From Pasteurellaceae bacterium (GTDB lineage Bacteria; Pseudomonadota; Gammaproteobacteria; Enterobacterales; Pasteurellaceae), in contig CAAELW010000130.1 of NCBI GenBank assembly GCA_900756875.1, forward strand, positions 1-8,017: DNA of 8,017 bases, in the 5' to 3' direction. A program made the position numbers and the translations under genes. Positions within the stretch are counted from its first letter, which is position 1. The number at the start of each line of letters is the position of its first letter. This document shows, in pieces, positions 6,602-8,017 of this stretch. A model generated the notes under the pieces. That model was not told the origin of the DNA and ran no database searches. It saw nothing but the letters and a program-made list of their open reading frames with translations.

Positions 6602-6985
6602 ATGGAAAAAGGTATTCTTGGGCCGCATGAAGGCAAGGAGCTGGAATTAATGTTAAGGGGCGAAAAGCAAGTGGCATTATTCAATCAGGAACTCGGCATT
6701 CCTGACGCCTTTCTCCCTTATCTTGAGCTAGGAATGCTTCATTCAAAAACGGTGCAACGTCATGTAAATGATGTCTGCTTAACTGATTTTATTGTCTATT
6801 TACCTCAATCTCTTGCACTCGCTGAACAAATGGAAGTGCTACTTCCTGCAAGCACTGTGAATGGTTTCGATCCAAAAGTGGAACGTGAAATCGGCCGAAT
6901 TCTCGGCTACCGAGAAAAGGACATCGAGTACTATATTCAGCATTTTCAAGATAATTTAGAGAAGTATCGGCAGCAGTATAGTTGA
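6602..6985 (+). CDS. Hypothetical protein, 127 residues
   Basis: I do not recognise this protein's family. It is soluble, with no signal peptide or membrane helix. The N-terminal part reads ILGPHEGKELELMLRGEK (5-22), which looks like a conserved ordered motif; the middle (35-82) is mixed hydrophobic, with FIVYLPQSLALAEQM; the C-terminal third (88-127) is predicted helical with many charged residues (EREIGRILGYREKDIEYY). There are no cysteine-pair or nuclease motifs, and the only cysteine is C59. ATG 6602 has AAAGGA (6588-6593) 8 bases upstream. GC content is like that of the neighbours, so there is no sign of recent transfer. It has its own candidate promoter after the tex terminator and ends in an uptake-signal terminator, so it is probably a single-gene unit. 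Confidence 0.8.
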   Translation: MEKGILGPHEGKELELMLRGEKQVALFNQELGIPDAFLPYLELGMLHSKTVQRHVNDVCLTDFIVYLPQSLALAEQMEVLLPASTVNGFDPKVEREIGRILGYREKDIEYYIQHFQDNLEKYRQQYS

Positions 6986-6995
6986 TTGATAAAAT

Positions 6996-7037
6996 AAAAG
7001 TGCGGTCAAAAACATAAGAAATTTTGACCGCGCTTTT
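6996..7037 (+). terminator. Uptake-signal terminator after the 127-residue protein gene
   Basis: AAAAGTGCGGTCAAAA (6996-7011) pairs with TTTTGACCGCGCTTTT (7022-7037) over 16 bp with one G-U pair and a 10-base loop, followed by GTTT. The left arm holds an exact uptake core (6998-7006), the right arm a one-base variant. It is 36 of 40 identical to the element at 7726-7765. Confidence 0.88.
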
Positions 7038-7068
7038 GTTTCCAAAGATGATTATTCTAAGTAAACCT

Positions 7069-7159
7069 TATAATTTCACATTCACTTTTCTGTAGAAATA
7101 TCACTATAGATAGCATAACAAGTCAAAGTGGTAAATTAGGTAATTGTTTAATGTATACT
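7069..7159 (+). promoter_or_regulatory. AT-rich leader with possible -10 elements
   Basis: Between the terminator and the next gene there are a perfect TATAAT (7069-7074) and a TATACT (7154-7159); the latter would start transcription near 7166, 37 bases before the start codon. Neither has a convincing -35 at 16-18 bases, so these are only candidates in a very AT-rich stretch. Confidence 0.3.
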
Positions 7160-7202
7160 AGATCGAAAGGAACTAATATTATTGTTAATAAGGTAAATTA
7201 AT

Positions 7203-7706
7203 ATGAGTAAGTCTAAAAGTATATTTATTGAAGTTAATTGTGATTTTATTTTGGTAACATCTCTCATTACTGGAATGCTTTCAATGGTAAATCCAGATCA
7301 AGATTTTATTTTTAATGAAGTTGATATTTCTGATTTAGATCTAGGAAGGTTAATTAAAGAAAAGCTTAATGAAAGTAAAGAAGTTTCGTTCGAAGAGTTT
7401 CAGGCTATCTTTAATTCTGAAAAAATGAAAGGACTACAAAAAAATCTCGAAGAGGAGATGAAAAAACGCTATGGATACAAAAATAAAAAATCTATCTATA
7501 AGGATATGTCTTCTTTATCTTTAGAGCAGGATGATTTATATATAACTATTTCGCCTCTTCATCAAGATTCTTTAGATGGAAGTACAGGAATTTCACTTCC
7601 TGACAATTCACCATTAGAATTTAAATATGACAAGAATATTTCAGATGAAGAATTAGGAAAAGCCGTAAGACAAGCCTTGACGTATTGTACGAGTATTTAT
7701 CGGTAA
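7203..7706 (+). CDS. CDI immunity-like protein (CdiI family, orphan)
   Basis: A 167-residue acidic, probably cytoplasmic protein with no signal peptide. It resembles, from memory of the family pattern, contact-dependent growth inhibition immunity proteins, which bind and neutralise the C-terminal toxin of a cognate CdiA. The shared features are YGYKNKKSIYKDM (90-102), ITISPLHQDSLDG (114-126), a G-rich turn, and a final SDEELGKAVRQALTYC (147-162). An early segment, ISDLDLGRLIKEKLNES (42-58), resembles that last motif, suggesting two related halves; the family often shows an early ELG-type helix. TAAGG (7189-7193) lies 9 bases before ATG 7203. GC is about 29% by hand count, well below the neighbours, and codons are A/T-rich, which suggests acquisition from elsewhere. 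No cdiA or cdiB is in the window, so this would be an orphan immunity gene. The exact CdiI subgroup and matching toxin are not determined. Confidence 0.65.
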   Translation: MSKSKSIFIEVNCDFILVTSLITGMLSMVNPDQDFIFNEVDISDLDLGRLIKEKLNESKEVSFEEFQAIFNSEKMKGLQKNLEEEMKKRYGYKNKKSIYKDMSSLSLEQDDLYITISPLHQDSLDGSTGISLPDNSPLEFKYDKNISDEELGKAVRQALTYCTSIYR

Positions 7707-7723
7707 GATATTTCCAACAAAAT

Positions 7724-7767
7724 ATAAAGTGCGGTCAAAAACACAAGCGATTTTAACCGCGCTTTAT
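7724..7767. terminator. Bidirectional uptake-signal terminator between the immunity-like gene and glpK
   Basis: ATAAAGTGCGGT (7724-7735) pairs with ACCGCGCTTTAT (7756-7767) with one G-U pair, then after a C-A mismatch AAAA (7737-7740) pairs with TTTT (7751-7754). It holds an exact uptake core at 7727-7735. The stem lies 17 bases both after the immunity-like gene and before the glpK stop, so it can serve both convergent genes. Confidence 0.8.
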
Positions 7768-7783
7768 TATTGGCTAGAAGGGA

Positions 7784-8017
7784 TTATTCCGCGTCTTCTT
7801 TTGCCCATTCTAATGAGCGTTTAACCGCTTTTTTCCAACCTTTATAACGACGTTCACGTTTTTCTTCATCGTTATCTGGTGTGAAGGTACGTTCTACACG
7901 CGCTTTGTCGTGAAGTTCGTCTAAATCCTTCCAGAAACCAACGGCAAGACCGGCAAGGTAAGCTGCACCAAGTGCCGTCACTTCTTTCACCACTGGACGT
8001 TCCACGTTCACATCTAA
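7784..8017 (-). CDS. glpK: Glycerol kinase, C-terminal end (partial)
   Basis: The last 77 codons of a minus-strand gene running out of the window; stop TAA is the complement of 7784-7786. GlpK phosphorylates glycerol with ATP to sn-glycerol-3-phosphate in the cytoplasm. The segment [20 protein letters not shown], followed by [11 protein letters not shown], is nearly the E. coli GlpK sequence, and [12 protein letters not shown] is the usual C-terminal helix. The FGGY-kinase nucleotide-binding domain and active site lie mostly outside the window. It is convergent with the immunity-like gene and unrelated to it in function. Confidence 0.95.
   Translation of the reverse strand, partial: LDVNVERPVVKEVTALGAAYLAGLAVGFWKDLDELHDKARVERTFTPDNDEEKRERRYKGWKKAVKRSLEWAKEDAE

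Noticed and set aside
7091..7105. CRP-like site upstream of the immunity-like gene (TGTAG and TCACT)
   Set aside because: The half-sites have the wrong spacing and the left half is poor.
7160..7202. Leader peptide or attenuator before the immunity-like gene, from AAAGGA at 7166-7171
   Set aside because: No ATG, GTG or TTG start follows at a usable distance before the TAA at 7198, and no paired hairpins are visible.
1..8017. CRISPR array, transposon ends, integrase attachment sites, tRNA genes or phage genes
   Set aside because: No regularly spaced repeats, transposase or integrase motifs, or tRNA cloverleaf were seen on reading both strands; the repeats present are uptake signals.

Overview
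The window is chromosomal DNA of a Haemophilus-like member of the Pasteurellaceae, possibly H. parainfluenzae or a close relative (species is inference). The strongest sign is the Hin-type DNA uptake signal (core AAGTGCGGT or its complement), with seven exact copies in 8 kb plus several one-base variants. Several of these form the stems of intergenic terminators, as is usual in this family. The housekeeping proteins closely resemble their E. coli counterparts in order and in catalytic residues, at moderate to low GC.

Layout, left to right: the 3' end of trpS with its terminator; a small cysteine-containing YfcZ/YiiS-type protein; a YjjW-type radical-SAM activase starting at a GTG inside an uptake signal; a NupC/NupX-type nucleoside transporter; deoD (purine nucleoside phosphorylase), preceded by a hairpin and a PurR-like operator; then, convergent to deoD, greB on the minus strand; divergent from greB, tex on the plus strand; a 127-residue protein I do not recognise; an AT-rich gene resembling contact-dependent growth inhibition (CDI) immunity proteins; and, on the minus strand, the 3' end of glpK.

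Functional groups: the transporter and deoD form a nucleoside salvage pair (Na+-coupled uptake followed by phosphorolysis), next to the YjjW activase as in other gamma-proteobacteria where yjjI-yjjW lies beside deo genes. The glycyl-radical partner YjjI is not next to the activase here. greB and tex are divergent transcription-related genes sharing a 106-bp promoter region.

The most unusual part is about 7.0-7.77 kb. A gene of about 29% GC (hand count) that looks like an orphan CDI immunity gene sits between two direct copies of a 40-bp uptake-signal terminator (36 of 40 bases identical). No toxin (cdiA) or secretion partner (cdiB) is visible. This looks like a small cargo slot in a naturally transformable genome. 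I saw no rRNA, tRNA, CRISPR array, transposase or phage gene, and no gene-free stretch longer than 300 bases.
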